Under the pieces are notes generated by a model that saw only the letters and a list, made by a program, of their open reading frames with translations, was not told where the DNA came from and did not search any database. A stretch of DNA of 64,000 bases from the NCBI RefSeq assembly GCF_022458985.1, contig NC_061781.1, forward strand, positions 25,035,001 through 25,099,000, written 5' to 3'. Positions 37,701-48,839 of the stretch are shown piece by piece (position 1 is the first letter of the stretch; the number at the start of each line of letters is the position of its first letter). This stretch comes from Mugil cephalus (Eukaryota > Chordata > Actinopteri > Mugiliformes > Mugilidae). The translations under genes and the position numbers were made by a program.

Positions 37701-40700
37701 TCTCCAACTCTGCTATTTGACTTGTGTCATGTTTCACAGCTTCTTCAACAGCTCTTCACAGGACTTATCCGCTTACATGCGCCAGAACGTACATTTAATA
37801 TCCGAGACATGTCCTCCAACACAGTGTGTGCTTTTAGAAAGCAACAACCCAGGGACGTATTTACCAGGACGCACAACTTCTCAGTCCAGAAACACAGGAT
37901 CAAGTGCATTAGTTTGTTTGTGGAATCACAGTTCTTGTTAAAAACCGGATCCTAAATGTTCCCAGGCTTAAATTTTTTAACACAAACTGCCTTCAAAGTG
38001 TTGAATTCAATGTCAGACTCTGAGTATATTGGTGGTGGTATTGTTCCAGGTGGTGCTGTGGCAGAAGGCCAAGGTGGCCGATAACAGAAGCGCCCTCCTC
38101 GCTACGCTGGGACCCGGCGCTGTTGCCAGCTTGATTCCTTGCCACCATCTCCAAGAGCAACCAGAGGTGAGTTAAGGGGAAACTGCAGAAGGTTTGTTGG
38201 TGTGTTCTGCCCTAAAAGAAAATCAGGTTAACACATACAGGTTTCCTTCCTCCATAGTATGGAATTAGATTTTATAATGATGTATGTAAATGTATGGAAA
38301 ACGCAAACTAGTGTTTGGAAAAATATTCACGTTTCCAAGGCTGTTATCACTGTTATCACACTTCTAAAACATAAAATTATAAATATCTAAAAAAAAAGAT
38401 AAATAAAAGTATTGATCTGTAGATGATCATACATGGATGAATTTATCCGGGTTTGGTCTTAACTTCTATGTATGAGCTACATTAACCAGCTTTAATCTTC
38501 TTATTTGGTAAATACATAATGGGATATATATTCTATGGGTGGGGAAAAATACCAATATTTTTGATTCCGATACGATTTTAAAAGAAAAAGAAACGCACCT
38601 CCACCACCACTTCTTCTGTACAAGTACAATAAATTGGAAATGTATCATTTGGATTAATATAATATTTGGACTCAATTTGTCCAATGAATTATCACTGATG
38701 TCACCTGATGTACATATATGCAACTTGTATTTGAAGCTGCATTTAAAATTTCTCAGTGAACTACATAGAATATTGCAATATATCGCAATAATATATCGTA
38801 TCGTGACCCAAGTATCGTGATATGTATCGTATCGTGAAGTTCTTGCCAATATAGTTGTTCACAATTGGCCCAGAACATGACTTTTTCTTTTTCTTTTAAA
38901 ATCGATGTCGTATCAGAAGGAAGAAAGTGTGTTATGACTAATATATCGCGATTTTCTTCCAACTGTGCAGCTCACATTCTAATATTGACCCTTAATCCCA
39001 TTTTCTGTCTAAATCAGATGCTTTACTTTATGTGTTTATTTTTAAAAATAGGACAAAACATATTGTACAGTGTAAATATGATTGGGATTGTAGCCTGGTG
39101 GCTCATTTGCCTCCATTGTCCCATTGGCAGAAAGAGTAGAAACACAACAACAACATGATAACAACAGTATATAAATATAAATAACTGATCTATATAAAGT
39201 GGCAAATGTGCATATAAGTCCTGGTTATTATTGCAAAATGCTATTGCTAACTGTTCATAATAAAGTGACTGATTTTCTTATGATAAAATGTTCATTCCTA
39301 GAGTCAGATTCTATAGACGGTTACACAACAATGGTTACACAACACATGACAAAAAATAATATCATGTTCACAGGTCTGGTTTTCCAACAATAAATACTTC
39401 ACGTATTTGGACCCGAGTCTGAAATCGGCCAAACTGATAATGAATGAATGAATGAATGAATGAATGAATAAATGAATGAATGATGGGTTATTTGTTCCAC
39501 TTCTATCAGAGAGGTCTAATTTTTGACTGGACTTGATGCCAAGATGGATGGTTTGTGTAAAGCAAATGAGAAAACGCACTTATACTCTTAGACCGTGAGC
39601 TAATAACCTCATCATCAACGACCTGGGCTCAAGCCAGCAAATGTGGTCAGCTGGTAGTTGGCCAAGTATTTCTGTGCCCTTTTCTCTCGAGTTCTTTCCT
39701 GATGAGGAGTGAGGGATTTTTTGTTAGCTAAGCTTTGCCGCGCTGATCGTAATTGAATTGCTGTTGAGCTGCAGCTTTCTGCTTGGTCACGGTAGGTGTC
39801 ATGTGGCTCCTACCTGCTGTCAGGCTCCCGACTAATGCAGTCTGACAGATATGGAGCAGCCCTTTCCACCCTGCTTCTCTCTCATTTTCCCCTTTTTATT
39901 GTTGTTATTTTGCTGCTTGGTGCCCCGTTATGAGAACAACCTTTCACCTTTTTCCTTTTTTTTTTTTTTACTCCCTGTTGCAATGAAACAGAACTTTTCT
40001 CCTCCGTGTTCCCGAAAAGAACAAAGCGACGTGATCAAGGGAACCATGTTGAACATTTCTGCAGCCCGTCTTGTGGAGAGCTGTAACAGCTAATCCTCTG
40101 CAGAACAAAATGTGACACTCATTTCTGGAAGCTTGACAACACATAGCCGAGGCCCTTTGGGGCCAGAGGTGCCATTTGTACTCTCATAAAGTGACCCTAA
40201 TGAGCAGAAATAGAGAGAAGCATATGTGCCCTGACCTCGAACAGCGTCCATTTATTAACTTCATTGCCTCGTGTTGCTGCTAACAATTAGGCCATGTGGA
40301 AAGAAAAAAATAAAACACACTGCAGAGCATTAATAGGTTTCCATCGTTAGCTTACATTTCTAATGGAGCTTTAAGTGCAGTTGTTGGGTTTTTATGTTGA
40401 GTCATCAGTTTTTACTCATGAGAACTCCCTCTGGCTTGGTTCTGGGTGAGAGGTCATGTAGGAAAGGTTCAGATTTTAATAGAAACATACAGCGAAGCCT
40501 GCGTGTAAACGTGTACAAGAGGAAACCCAGCACTCAGACTCTGGGACGTATAAATTTCCAGATCAGCTGAGTTGATTAAATGTCATTTTCTGTGGAAACA
40601 TAGGTGCCCTGATTATGCCTCGACAGTATGTACAGTATGGTGCGGCTGATCCTCGTGTACAACCAGAATAAATGGCTGCATACTCAGCTGTGCTGCCGCG

Positions 40701-43700
40701 CTGTCGGTGAAATGGGTCAAGCGTGCCATCCCGGCTGAAAATATAATGGTAGTAAAGCTTATGTAATGTCCAGGTATCTAACACAGAGGAGCAAACAATC
40801 TGAAGGCCCAATTTATTTATATTTTCTTTATTGTGTATTTATATGTTGGTATTATTTGTCGTCTAGTGTTTGATTTCCTTCCTGTATTTTTCTGGTACAT
40901 ATAGGACTCAGTTTTTGAGTACTTATTGAATGATATCGTTTTATTTCCCACAGATTAGTTTAGACGGATTTTTCCCCAAACCTGGTGCCGATTACTCCTC
41001 CACCAGCTCATCGAGCCCCGACAAAGCTTTTATATTTGTGAATGACAGACCTGTCCAGCAGAAGGAAGTAATGAAGGTAAAGTCATTTAGTCACAACCGC
41101 TCTTATCCAGGATCCATCTTTTTCTATCTAACACTGTTCTTTTCTCTTGGTTGTCTGGTGCCTCATCAGTTGCTGCGACAACGCTACAGCGCTCAGTATC
41201 CGGATGACCCAGGCCGAGGCCGATATCCAATCGTCATGCTCAAAATCACGGTTCCACCTTCTTCAGTGGACGTTAATCTGACACCGGACAAGACCCAGGT
41301 TCTCCTTCACAACAAGGTGAATTAAATGAACCTCTTATCATTTAAACTGGACGCTGTTGATGAACATGTTGGAGCTCATTCATGGTCTTGGTCTCTTTTT
41401 AAAGCCAAGACTCTGAAGTTTCTATCACAAAAGTCAGAATCACTCTAAGTGGTTTTGTTGTTGAGGAATCAAAGTTGGCACACAGTTAAAAAACTGTTCG
41501 AAAAACGTGTTGGTTGAATCCTATAATGACTTTTATCAATGACATCACAAGAAAAAGCTCCTGCTGTCCCATAAACCACCCAGTGGAGTGTTAGAGAGTT
41601 ATAGTGTGTTGAATTTGTTGTGCATGTTGTCACAGTCTGTCTATACCATCTAGTATTGTAATCATCTGGTATCTGTCTGCTGTCCAGGAGGACGTACTGA
41701 CGGCAGTGGAAGCATTGTTGGTTTCTCTCTATGGTTTTCGGCCCGACGCTGACTTCCAGGCTGAGAAGCCGCTCAGACCTGAGACGTTTCCCCCATCGTC
41801 ACCATCGTCTAGTCCTGTGCAGACGGACGCTTCACAACTGGACACTGAGAAGAGTGGAGACGTCAGCAACCACCAGGATCCCGTCCTCAAAGACGTCCCC
41901 AAACACGGGGACGCAGCTCCGTCCACGACGAGCCGCCAGACTTCGAACTGCAGCTCCTCGTCCTCCATAGCGGACGACTGGGTTGTCAACCACATCCCGG
42001 CTGACTTTGATTCCAACTTCTCTCTCTGTGATGAAGAAATGTCTCAGAGCTGCACGGAGACAACAGAAACAGGTCCAGCATCTCCAGAGGGATTTGTGGA
42101 CAATGCAGGGTCACACACCAAAACAATATCAGCTGAAGACTGGAGCCGGGGGACGGCTCTGACCGACCCGGTATCAGGAGAACCTCTGCAGCCCATCAAA
42201 ATACATCAACCCTCAGAGCCGAAGAGTCAGAGCACCGCAACCAAAAAGGTTCTCAACGCCGTAACGGAGAAGCGAGCCGGCCTCACGGCCTACGACCTCA
42301 TCAGCAACCGCGCCATGAGGGCACCGCTGTCTCCCGCCGCCCAGTTCGAGAAGCAGGCCAGAGCCCAGGTCCTCATGGAGAAACCCGCAGCCAGTCTGCA
42401 GGATGTCAGCGTCGCCGTTCACGAGAAGTGGAAAAATCTGAGGGAGGACGACCGTAAGAAGTGAGTTTCCAGACCTTCACCTTTCCAAGCGGTTGTTTCC
42501 ATTTCTTGTTTTTTGCAGGGCAGACAGAGGGGGAAATTCTTACCTGTCACTTGCATGTCAAAAGCCTACTCTGGAAATTTTATTGATATGAGCTGTGTTT
42601 CTAATTTCCAGACAACTGTGCCTAATAGAAGAAAAAAAAAAACATCTCCGCAGTGCAGCAGGTTTTACTAATGATCACATATCTACTCTGATCTATCCAC
42701 AGACTTAACATCTCACTTTTCTTAGACCTGACCTAAATATGTGTCTGTCTTATACATATGAACTTCTGTTTACTGTTTTCTAATTATTAAATAAGTTAAA
42801 ACCTCTCCTACATACAGTACACGGTGTGAGGATGAACCACAGACTCCATATAAATATGCACATGACTCCACTTCTGTGCACTGACCAAACTGACGATATT
42901 TTCCCGGGATACGAGCGACGCCATCCTGCAAATTTGGAGTCTGATCAGCACAGGCTTGGCCTCCACACTCATTTGCTATTTGTTTAAGAAATTTTACTGC
43001 TCCACCTCCACCAGTTACAAGGAAATGTTTCATTATACACTGGACTTATTTTTAAAAATAGTTTACTCCACACCATTATGTCACATCCTGTTTCTATAGC
43101 ATCAAATAACGAACTAAAACTAAAACGTTTCCAAAAAAAAAAAAAGACACTTGAAAATGCATCTACAATATATTAGCTGCCTAAAATGACAAAAAAAAAA
43201 ATTGTGTTTTATTTTCGTTACAAGTCCCGCCCACTAACATGGAAGAGGTGGAGCTTATGACATATACTGCAGCCTCCAGCCACCAGGGGGAGCTCTACTT
43301 GCTTAAGCTTCACTTTAGACCCTGATTGAAATATTTGCATTAATGCACATAGATGGAGGAAAGGGTAATTAGGTTACACAAAGAAGAGCCTCCGAATTAG
43401 CCACATAAACGTAAATTTCTCTAGCCGCTAGCCACCAATAACCACATTTGAAGTACACCAAAAACTACGATAACATACATTTATTTGGGTAGGGACAGTG
43501 CACATATGAGAGAATACTGTTTGTAGCAGAGCTGCTGATTCCTAATCAACAAATAAAACAGAGATAACATTGCATCACACAGTCAGGGTTAAACAATACA
43601 ATAATAAAGTGCAGATCACTGTTCATGATCAAAATATAAACGATGCAACGACATTACAACAACACAATAGATAAATAGTTATTCAGCTAAGCCCAAGTTT

Positions 43701-46700
43701 AGTCAGTGTTTGCACTTTTGGCTAAAAAATATGCACCTATGGACATCACACATACACAATGCACACACATGAGTACTCATAAGTTCTCAGTGGTGTAGAT
43801 GCACATGGACACGCCAGTAAAAGAAAGTGCTAACAGTCGTATCTGCTACGCTAGCATCATGGAATAACACCATGACACTGTGCTGAAAGCATTTTCACCC
43901 TAATTACATTAGATGACTGCGCACCAATTTAAAGTAATTGCAAGGTCGGAAAAAGTGCATCAGCAGTATTCAGGGCCTCATATAAGGTATGGAAGAGAGT
44001 ATGGAAAAAGACATCTGTTCAGAATCCTCCGTTAAACATGATGGGTCATTGCTTGGCTCCTCTTACCGCCGACGTTAAGTGGCGCAGCACTTCTAGGAAT
44101 TGCAGCTACACCAGTTCATTACGCAGGTCATTTGAATAATGGGCTGCTGGAGTGTGCGACCGAATGCTTAACATATGACGATGGACTGAAACAGAAGTAG
44201 AAAATTAGTCATTTGCTGAGGAGAGCATGTTCCCGGCTATAAAGTCGTTTTAATACGGTGTGATATGTTCTGAATAGACAAACGTTTATTGAATTATCAA
44301 CAGATATTAAGGAGCATGGGCGGCAGTGACTCATTTAGGTTTAAGTATTACACTTTCATACAGTTACATCACTGATGAGGGACAAATGGAAGGAAGGTGA
44401 GATCTCCTTGATCCGTAAATGATGCTTTTACGTAGCTCTGTAACACAGCTCAGCAGGATCCTTCGATTAGGTCAAACTCTCCGTCTTCACATTAACCTCA
44501 ACCAACTAGTTGCTCAAGCTCAAGGAGGGAACCACAGCTGCATTTCCAGTGGTCACATAAAAGCAGTGATGTATAGAATCAGCAGTTTGATCCGGCAGAA
44601 AAACAAGTAATGTGACTTTGCCCTAAAAATAAAAACCAAGAAAAAGACGTTTCCCCCTCAAATTACACGTCAGTTATGGCTCCATCCAGAGTCCAGCGAT
44701 GAGGAGAATAACATCCCAACATTTACCGTTCCTCTGGGTGGGTTATGTGACAGCAGTATCTCTTTAAATCAATCAGAGCTCTGGACATGTTGTGTTGTGT
44801 TTGAGTAAATGCTGCATGATGCAATGTGTCAATTTCTTATGATTTCACTGATAAAAGTTATTTTAAGACTCAACCAACATATTTTGTTGGGCAAACCCAA
44901 CAACTTACAACTTGTTATTTTTAAACTGTGTGCCAACTTTGATTACGCAATAACAAAACCCCTTAGAGTGATAGAAACGTCAGAGTCTTGGCTTTAAAAA
45001 GAGACAAAGACCATGAATGAGCTCCAACGTGTTCATGAACAGCATTCAGTTACTTTAGCTATGAACTAAAAAAGCTGGAATGATGACAGGATGAGCCTCA
45101 AAAACTATTATTGATTGATTGAGTTGATTGAATGATTAGTTTTCTCCCCATAGTTGTTGAGACCTTTCAGTCTGGACCACGACCGTGTATCATCACTGAA
45201 AAGACACTAAAGGCATCATAGTGGTATAAATAAAACATTTACAGTCAAAAAGGCTTACGCTTCCACAGACTTTCTGACACTGCTGTTCTATAGAAACTCT
45301 CCAACCCAGATTTAGAATCAATCGGCCAATTTAGAATCACCAATGAACCCAACCAGCATGTCTTTGAATGTCTTTGAACGGTGGGAGAAACCCGGACAGA
45401 ACCGACGCTATTCAAGAGAATCTAATAACATCAGCATCTCCCTGCAGCTCTACTGTGAGTAAAGATTCATAGCTCTGCTGCAGTTACCCTTTAACATTCC
45501 TCTGATTCTGGCTTTTGTGATAGAAACCTCAGAGTCTTGGACAGAAATGACCAAAATGTTCATGAACAGCTTTGGGTTTGTCCTAAATGGACTGAAAAAA
45601 AGAAAAAAGATTCGTATTCTCACTGTCACTAGTAGATTTTTACTGTTTTCTGGACTATATAATGTATGTAATGTGCTGACATTTAGTCTTCTCCTGGGCT
45701 GTTTTACTGCTCCAGCTCTAACAGACTTGTTTGAACGCTGCAGGTACGAGGAGAGGGCGAAAAAACAGCTGGAACACCACGACCGACGGACCAAGCTGAC
45801 CTCGGGCGAAGGCCCCGGAGAGCCCGGCGTGAACGCCCCCAGGATGGCGGGTCAGAAACGCAAAGCCCCGCCGTCCAACCAGCAGCTCCTGGACGAGCTC
45901 TTCTCCGTCTCCGCGCAGCCCCAGAAGAAGACGAAGAACCCCGCCACCAAGCCCTCGCGCTCCCTCCCCTGCAGCATGGCCGCCCTTCGGCGGCGGCTCC
46001 AGCGCCTCTCGGCCCAGAGCGGCGCAGCGCCGCCGCGGGGCCTCCGCCTCGTAAACCGCCTGGCCTCTCAGAGCGCCTGGGTCATTTTATGTGGGCAGAA
46101 GCTCATGTTGTTAAACCCGTTTCGGGTGGAGGAGGCCTTGCTGTTTAAGAGACTTCTAGAGAATAATATACTTCCAGCCGTGAGTCTGCAGAACCCTGTG
46201 CAGTTAACAGATGGGTAACGTATCACCAGCAAAGTGCCAGCCCTCACTGTTTTCCTTTTTAAAACTGCACACTCATCCGGTTTCTTTATACACAGATACT
46301 CTTTCCTTTTCTTTTCACTGCTCTTGTACGTTAGACATCACCTTGTGTCTCTTTCCTAGAAATCTGGGGGGAGCTGAATATACTGAGGCTTTGTGCAACA
46401 TGGAGAAACAAACCCCGGAGCTGAATGGAGGGGCCCTGTTCTCTGATCCCAGGCTCGTGGCTAATGGCTTCAGAATAAAAATGACTCCAGGTACAGTGTG
46501 AATAAAAGTCCGTTATATGCAGGATGGATTGAACGCTCAGCTAGTTAACTGTGTTATATGACACGTCCTGGTGGATTGGGCTGTTCTCCATCATTAATGT
46601 CACAGTTCACTGGTTAGAAATGTCAAACGTACAGACCATGTAACTGGATTACAGGCAATTATTTCTCATAGTTTCCCTGTAACCGATTAGTTGAGGATAA

Positions 46701-48177
46701 GAGGACAACTTCCCATTCCTGTGCAAGTTATGCATCACAATAAAATAAGGAAACAAAACAGGATTCGTGTAAATGACGAGGGATATTTACCTTTACGTTT
46801 GTGACGCTGCATTTACAGTAAATGACGAGAGAATAATTAATTTTTTTAATTTGTATTTTGAGATTACTTGTGCGTTTGCTTGCGAAGGCGTCTGCAGCGT
46901 CCCGTCCTGTGCATGTTGGCTGTTTTTGTTGCTGGAATGGTTCACCTCGGTTGACATTGGCGCGCTGCCCGACAGCGTGGTCTCACAGTGGGTTTGTACC
47001 CCAGTGTGCAGGTGATGAGAATGGTTGCCCTTTAAGAAATTTTAGGAATTTTCATTGGGCCCTGCCAGCCTCTGTGGGTGTGCATGGGACTGAAAGTAGC
47101 AGCGTGCATGTAAGATCCTTCATTGCACAATAGCTGCTGAATAGCTTTTATTAGTATTTTTGAACTTGTGTTAATTTCCAAAACAAAACAAAAAAAAAAC
47201 ATTTGTGCACAATATCTTAATGAACATCTGCATTAATGCTGCAGCTAATGTCGACGTTAGTTGTTAATGTCTAATTTTAACAGAAATGGTGAATTGCACA
47301 AACTTTATCACTTCATTTTATTCTTTATCTAAACTGTTTTTGCATTATTTGGGTCCATCTCATGCTTCCGTACGGTTGCGAATGACAAATAAAAGTCCTT
47401 GCATCCTTGAGATATAGCACATTGAACAAATATTATTCTAACTCTTTGCATCTCCAGGTTCTTCTGTATGTATTAGAAATATAATTTGTGCCTGATATCC
47501 ATTATTTCCTCGTGAAATGAGAAGTCATCATTCTTCAGGACAACTTCCTTCCAGTCTGCTGGGGCTTCTATTAGTCATTTAACACTCCATTTGGCCCTTC
47601 GCTTGTTTGACTTGGTCCTCAGTGCAGCCGTAAAACCACCATATTTATTTATTATTCTTTCCTGGAGATAGTAGTAGCGTCTGGAGTATATTAATCCTTG
47701 TTTTCTGCTTGTTTTGGCCAGGCCTCATGTCAGCTGAGAGACATCTGGAAGTGACAGCGATGGCAGACTGCGTGCCTTTCCTCGGCGTGGAGGACCTGAG
47801 GGAGATCCTGGCTGCAGTTCTTCACAGAAAAGCCAGGACTGTGCAGGAGTGCCGTCCACTCAAAGTCTCAAACTACCTACAAGTGAGCAGTGATGCTACG
47901 AGTTAAGAATCGCATCCACGCAGTATTTAGTTTAGTTTCATGCCTTTTTCTTTGTTTTTGTCGTGTCGCTCCACAGGGTGAAGCGGTTCGACTCGTCCGT
48001 CAGCTGCCTACGAATTTACCTCGGGAAGATGTGGAGGAAATCCTCGCACGGATGGAACGGCAGCTGGGCGAGACGGACCGGAGCTGCATCCACGGGCGAC
48101 CGTTCCTCCAGCAGCTGTCTGACGTCCCGTCCACAGACCAGGAAGCCAAGTCTCTGCTGAGGCCTTTAGAGCTGTGA
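31761..48177 (+). CDS. pms1: PMS1, MutL-family mismatch-repair protein
   Basis: MutL homologue that pairs with MLH1 (MutLbeta); its role in repair is minor or unclear. The 12 coding exons are 31761-31892, 32170-32352, 33051-33153, 33827-33990, 38050-38166, 40954-41076, 41170-41316, 41688-42460, 45744-46214, 46360-46490, 47722-47882 and 47977-48177, giving 901 residues (human 932). The N-terminal GHKL ATPase has [27 protein letters not shown] and [18 protein letters not shown]. The transducer domain (about 210-325) ends in [14 protein letters not shown]. An HMG box (about 530-600) spans exons 8-9. The C-terminal MutL domain has [33 protein letters not shown] and [12 protein letters not shown] see no DQHA(x)2E(x)4E endonuclease motif, as expected for PMS1. 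The intron 3 donor is AAG|GCAAGT, a GC-AG intron. Upstream, a noncoding exon probably ends at 31358. Confidence 0.95.
31893..33826. other. pms1 introns 1-3
   Basis: Introns of 277, 698 and 673 bp. Intron 3 (33154-33826) has a GC donor and contains a fish repeat fragment near 33508-33570 (CAAACTTTATTTATTTAGCAC ... AAGTGCTTCACATAA). No exon-like sequence remains unplaced. Confidence 0.6.
35620..36020. mobile_element. piggyBac-type MITE, complete, TTAA target sites
   Basis: 401 bp, starting CCTCCTGAGATCC and ending GGTCTCAGGAGG. The terminal inverted repeats are near-perfect and are flanked on both sides by TTAA (35616-35619 and 36021-36024), the hallmark of piggyBac-superfamily insertion. It has no transposase ORF. 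Two partial relatives lie at 53801-54315 and 56990-57271. Confidence 0.88.
36333..36406. repeat. TAGCC / TAGCA composite tandem repeat
   Basis: About 14 pentamers (AGCCT and AGCAT in alternating blocks) form a minisatellite-like array in pms1 intron 4. Confidence 0.9.
36408..36560 (+). repeat. Dispersed repeat (second copy of 5785-6020)
   Basis: Shorter copy of the repeat in gls intron 1, on the same strand and with the same motif order. It sits directly after a TAGCC-rich tandem array in pms1 intron 4. Confidence 0.7.
38549..38930 (+). mobile_element. Dispersed MITE-like repeat, copy 2, with inverted ends
   Basis: Same family as 18270-18570. Here the outer parts are inverted relative to each other: the left side has GATACGATTTTAAAAGAAAAAG (38571-38592) and the right side has CTTTTTCTTTTTCTTTTAAAATCGATGTCGTATC (38880-38914). 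This supports a non-autonomous DNA transposon. It lies in pms1 intron 5. Confidence 0.75.
39441..39483. repeat. (GAAT)n microsatellite
   Basis: About ten tetramers with one interruption (AATAAATG). Confidence 0.9.
39590..40330. promoter_or_regulatory. Candidate conserved noncoding element in pms1 intron 5
   Basis: Mostly non-repetitive, of balanced composition, with no long ORF and several homeodomain-type TAAT cores (for example GAGCTAATAACCTC, ACCCTAATGAGC, GCTAACAATTAGGCC). It differs clearly from the repeat-derived intron around it. Conservation was not tested, so this rests on appearance alone. Confidence 0.3.
41367..41565 (+). repeat. Dispersed repeat family R4, partial copy
   Basis: Shares GTTGGAGCTCATTCATGGTCT, TCTCTTTTTAAAG, and TTCTATCACAAAAGTCAGAATCACTCTAAGTGG with 58955-59440, then a TTGGTTGAATCCTATAATGACTTTTATCAATG block. 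In pms1 intron 7. Confidence 0.75.
42790..43340 (+). mobile_element. Degenerate copy of a common percomorph repeat
   Basis: Contains AGACTCCATATAAATATGCAC, GCGACGCCATCCTG, TATTAGCTGCCTAAAATGAC, TTACAAGTCCCGCCCACTAAC and ACTGCAGCCTCCAGCCACCAGGGGGAG in that order. I recognise this order from a non-autonomous element frequent in percomorph genomes; the match is from memory. It has no coding capacity. Confidence 0.65.
44755..45050 (-). repeat. Dispersed repeat family R4, inverted copy
   Basis: The minus strand carries the R4 words in order: GTTGGAGCTCATTCATGGTCT (45010-45030 region), TCTCTTTTTAAAG, TTCTATCACTCTAAGGGG, AACAAGTTGT, TTGGTTGAGTC, CATCATGCAGCATTTACTCAAACACAAC. Compare 58955-59440. 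Confidence 0.75.
46491..47721. other. pms1 intron 10
   Basis: 1.2-kb intron. Its first part includes a G+C-balanced, non-repetitive block (about 46860-47130). A LINE-like tail lies near 47378-47410 (GCGAATGACAAATAAAAGTCC). No exon is seen. Confidence 0.5.
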
Positions 48178-48216
48178 CCAACTCACTGTCCACGTCGTTT
48201 TACAAACTCACTTTTT

Positions 48217-48288
48217 GTTACGAAACAATGTGAAATAAACATATTTTTCTACATTTGCATCAAGTTTGTGATTCATTTTATGAAAGGA
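48217..48288 (+). repeat. Direct repeat, left copy (pms1 3'UTR end)
   Basis: 72 bp beginning GTTACGAAACAATGTGAAAT and ending ATGAAAGGA. It contains the pms1 AATAAA. It matches 48558-48629 at 68 of 72 positions by eye. Confidence 0.9.
48234..48239 (+). promoter_or_regulatory. pms1 poly(A) signal
   Basis: AATAAA 57 bp after the pms1 stop codon, followed by a T/G-rich stretch (AAGTTTGTGATTCATTTTATG). A duplicate signal occurs at 48575-48580. Confidence 0.65.
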
Positions 48289-48557
48289 GAAATAAAATCG
48301 TTAGGGGACAGAAACAAAAAAGTGCAATTTTTTTCATATTTTTTTTTTTCAACCGGAAGTTGCCGTTTTCAAAGTAAAAGCACGTATGAGGACGGTACCG
48401 GGTTCATGGTAAGAGCAAATACATGACTTCTATCTGTAGTTTCCCTAGCTAGCCCAGGCTAAAATGTATTTATAAACTTACTCTGATGGCAAAACAAGGC
48501 TTGTCATCTGCACGCATATCAGAGTAATGTTAGCTAGTAGCTAACTATTCCCTGATG
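48289..48557 (+). mobile_element. Long-inverted-repeat transposon, truncated copy C
   Basis: Matches the left-centre part of copy B (about 49988-50345): AAATAAAATCGTTAG.GGACAG, CCGGAAGTTGCCGTTTTC, CACGTATGAGGACGGTACCG, GTAGTTTCCCTAGCTAGCC, AGAGTAATGTTAGCTAGTAG, CTAACTATTCCCTGAT. It lacks the outer left arm and the whole right half, and is bounded exactly by the 72-bp direct repeats. Confidence 0.85.
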
Positions 48558-48629
48558 GTTACAAAAGAATGTGAAATAAACATATTTTTCCACATTTGCA
48601 TCAAGTTTGTGATTCATTTCATGAAAGGA
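48558..48629 (+). repeat. Direct repeat, right copy
   Basis: Second copy of the 72-bp pms1 3'-end segment, starting GTTACAAAAGAATGTGAAAT and including a second AATAAA (48575-48580). Confidence 0.9.
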
Positions 48630-48839
48630 CCCTACTTTCTGTGGATGAGGTGCTCTTTGGTGTAGGACTGATCCACTGTGGCAAACTGAGAAGAAGGTAA
48701 CCAAGGAACTCTGGAGGTACAAAAAAACATTGAGATTTTATTCTATTTCTTTAAAGTAAAAGTGAAAAGCATCAGTAGCATCAGGGATGGCAATATCAAA
48801 ACGTGTGTGCAATCATCCAACCGGCCAAGTTCATGGAGT

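Larger units (their letters stand above)
33991..38049. other. pms1 intron 4
   Basis: 4.1-kb intron holding the piggyBac-type MITE (35620-36020), the TAGCC-rich tandem array (36333-36406), a dispersed repeat (36408-36560), a second repeat near 37085-37210 that shares GGTCCTTGGCCTGAAAAA with 57290-57450, and poly(C) and poly(G) runs near 37410 and 37570. No exon is seen. Confidence 0.6.
38167..40953. other. pms1 intron 5
   Basis: 2.8-kb intron with the inverted-end repeat (38549-38930), a (GAAT)n array (39441-39483) and a non-repetitive, more balanced stretch (about 39590-40330) listed separately. No exon is seen. Confidence 0.6.
42461..45743. other. pms1 intron 8
   Basis: 3.3-kb intron. Contains a percomorph-type repeat (42790-43340), an inverted copy of repeat R4 (44755-45050) and a partial R4 copy (about 45505-45590). 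No exon is seen. Confidence 0.6.

Noticed and set aside
38866-38960. Possible pms1 exon after exon 5
   Set aside because: The open frame falls in the inverted end of a repeat, and exons 5 and 6 already join in phase.
42770-43033. Minus-strand ORF of 87 codons in pms1 intron 8
   Set aside because: It lies inside a common percomorph repeat (42790-43340) and has no protein-family features.
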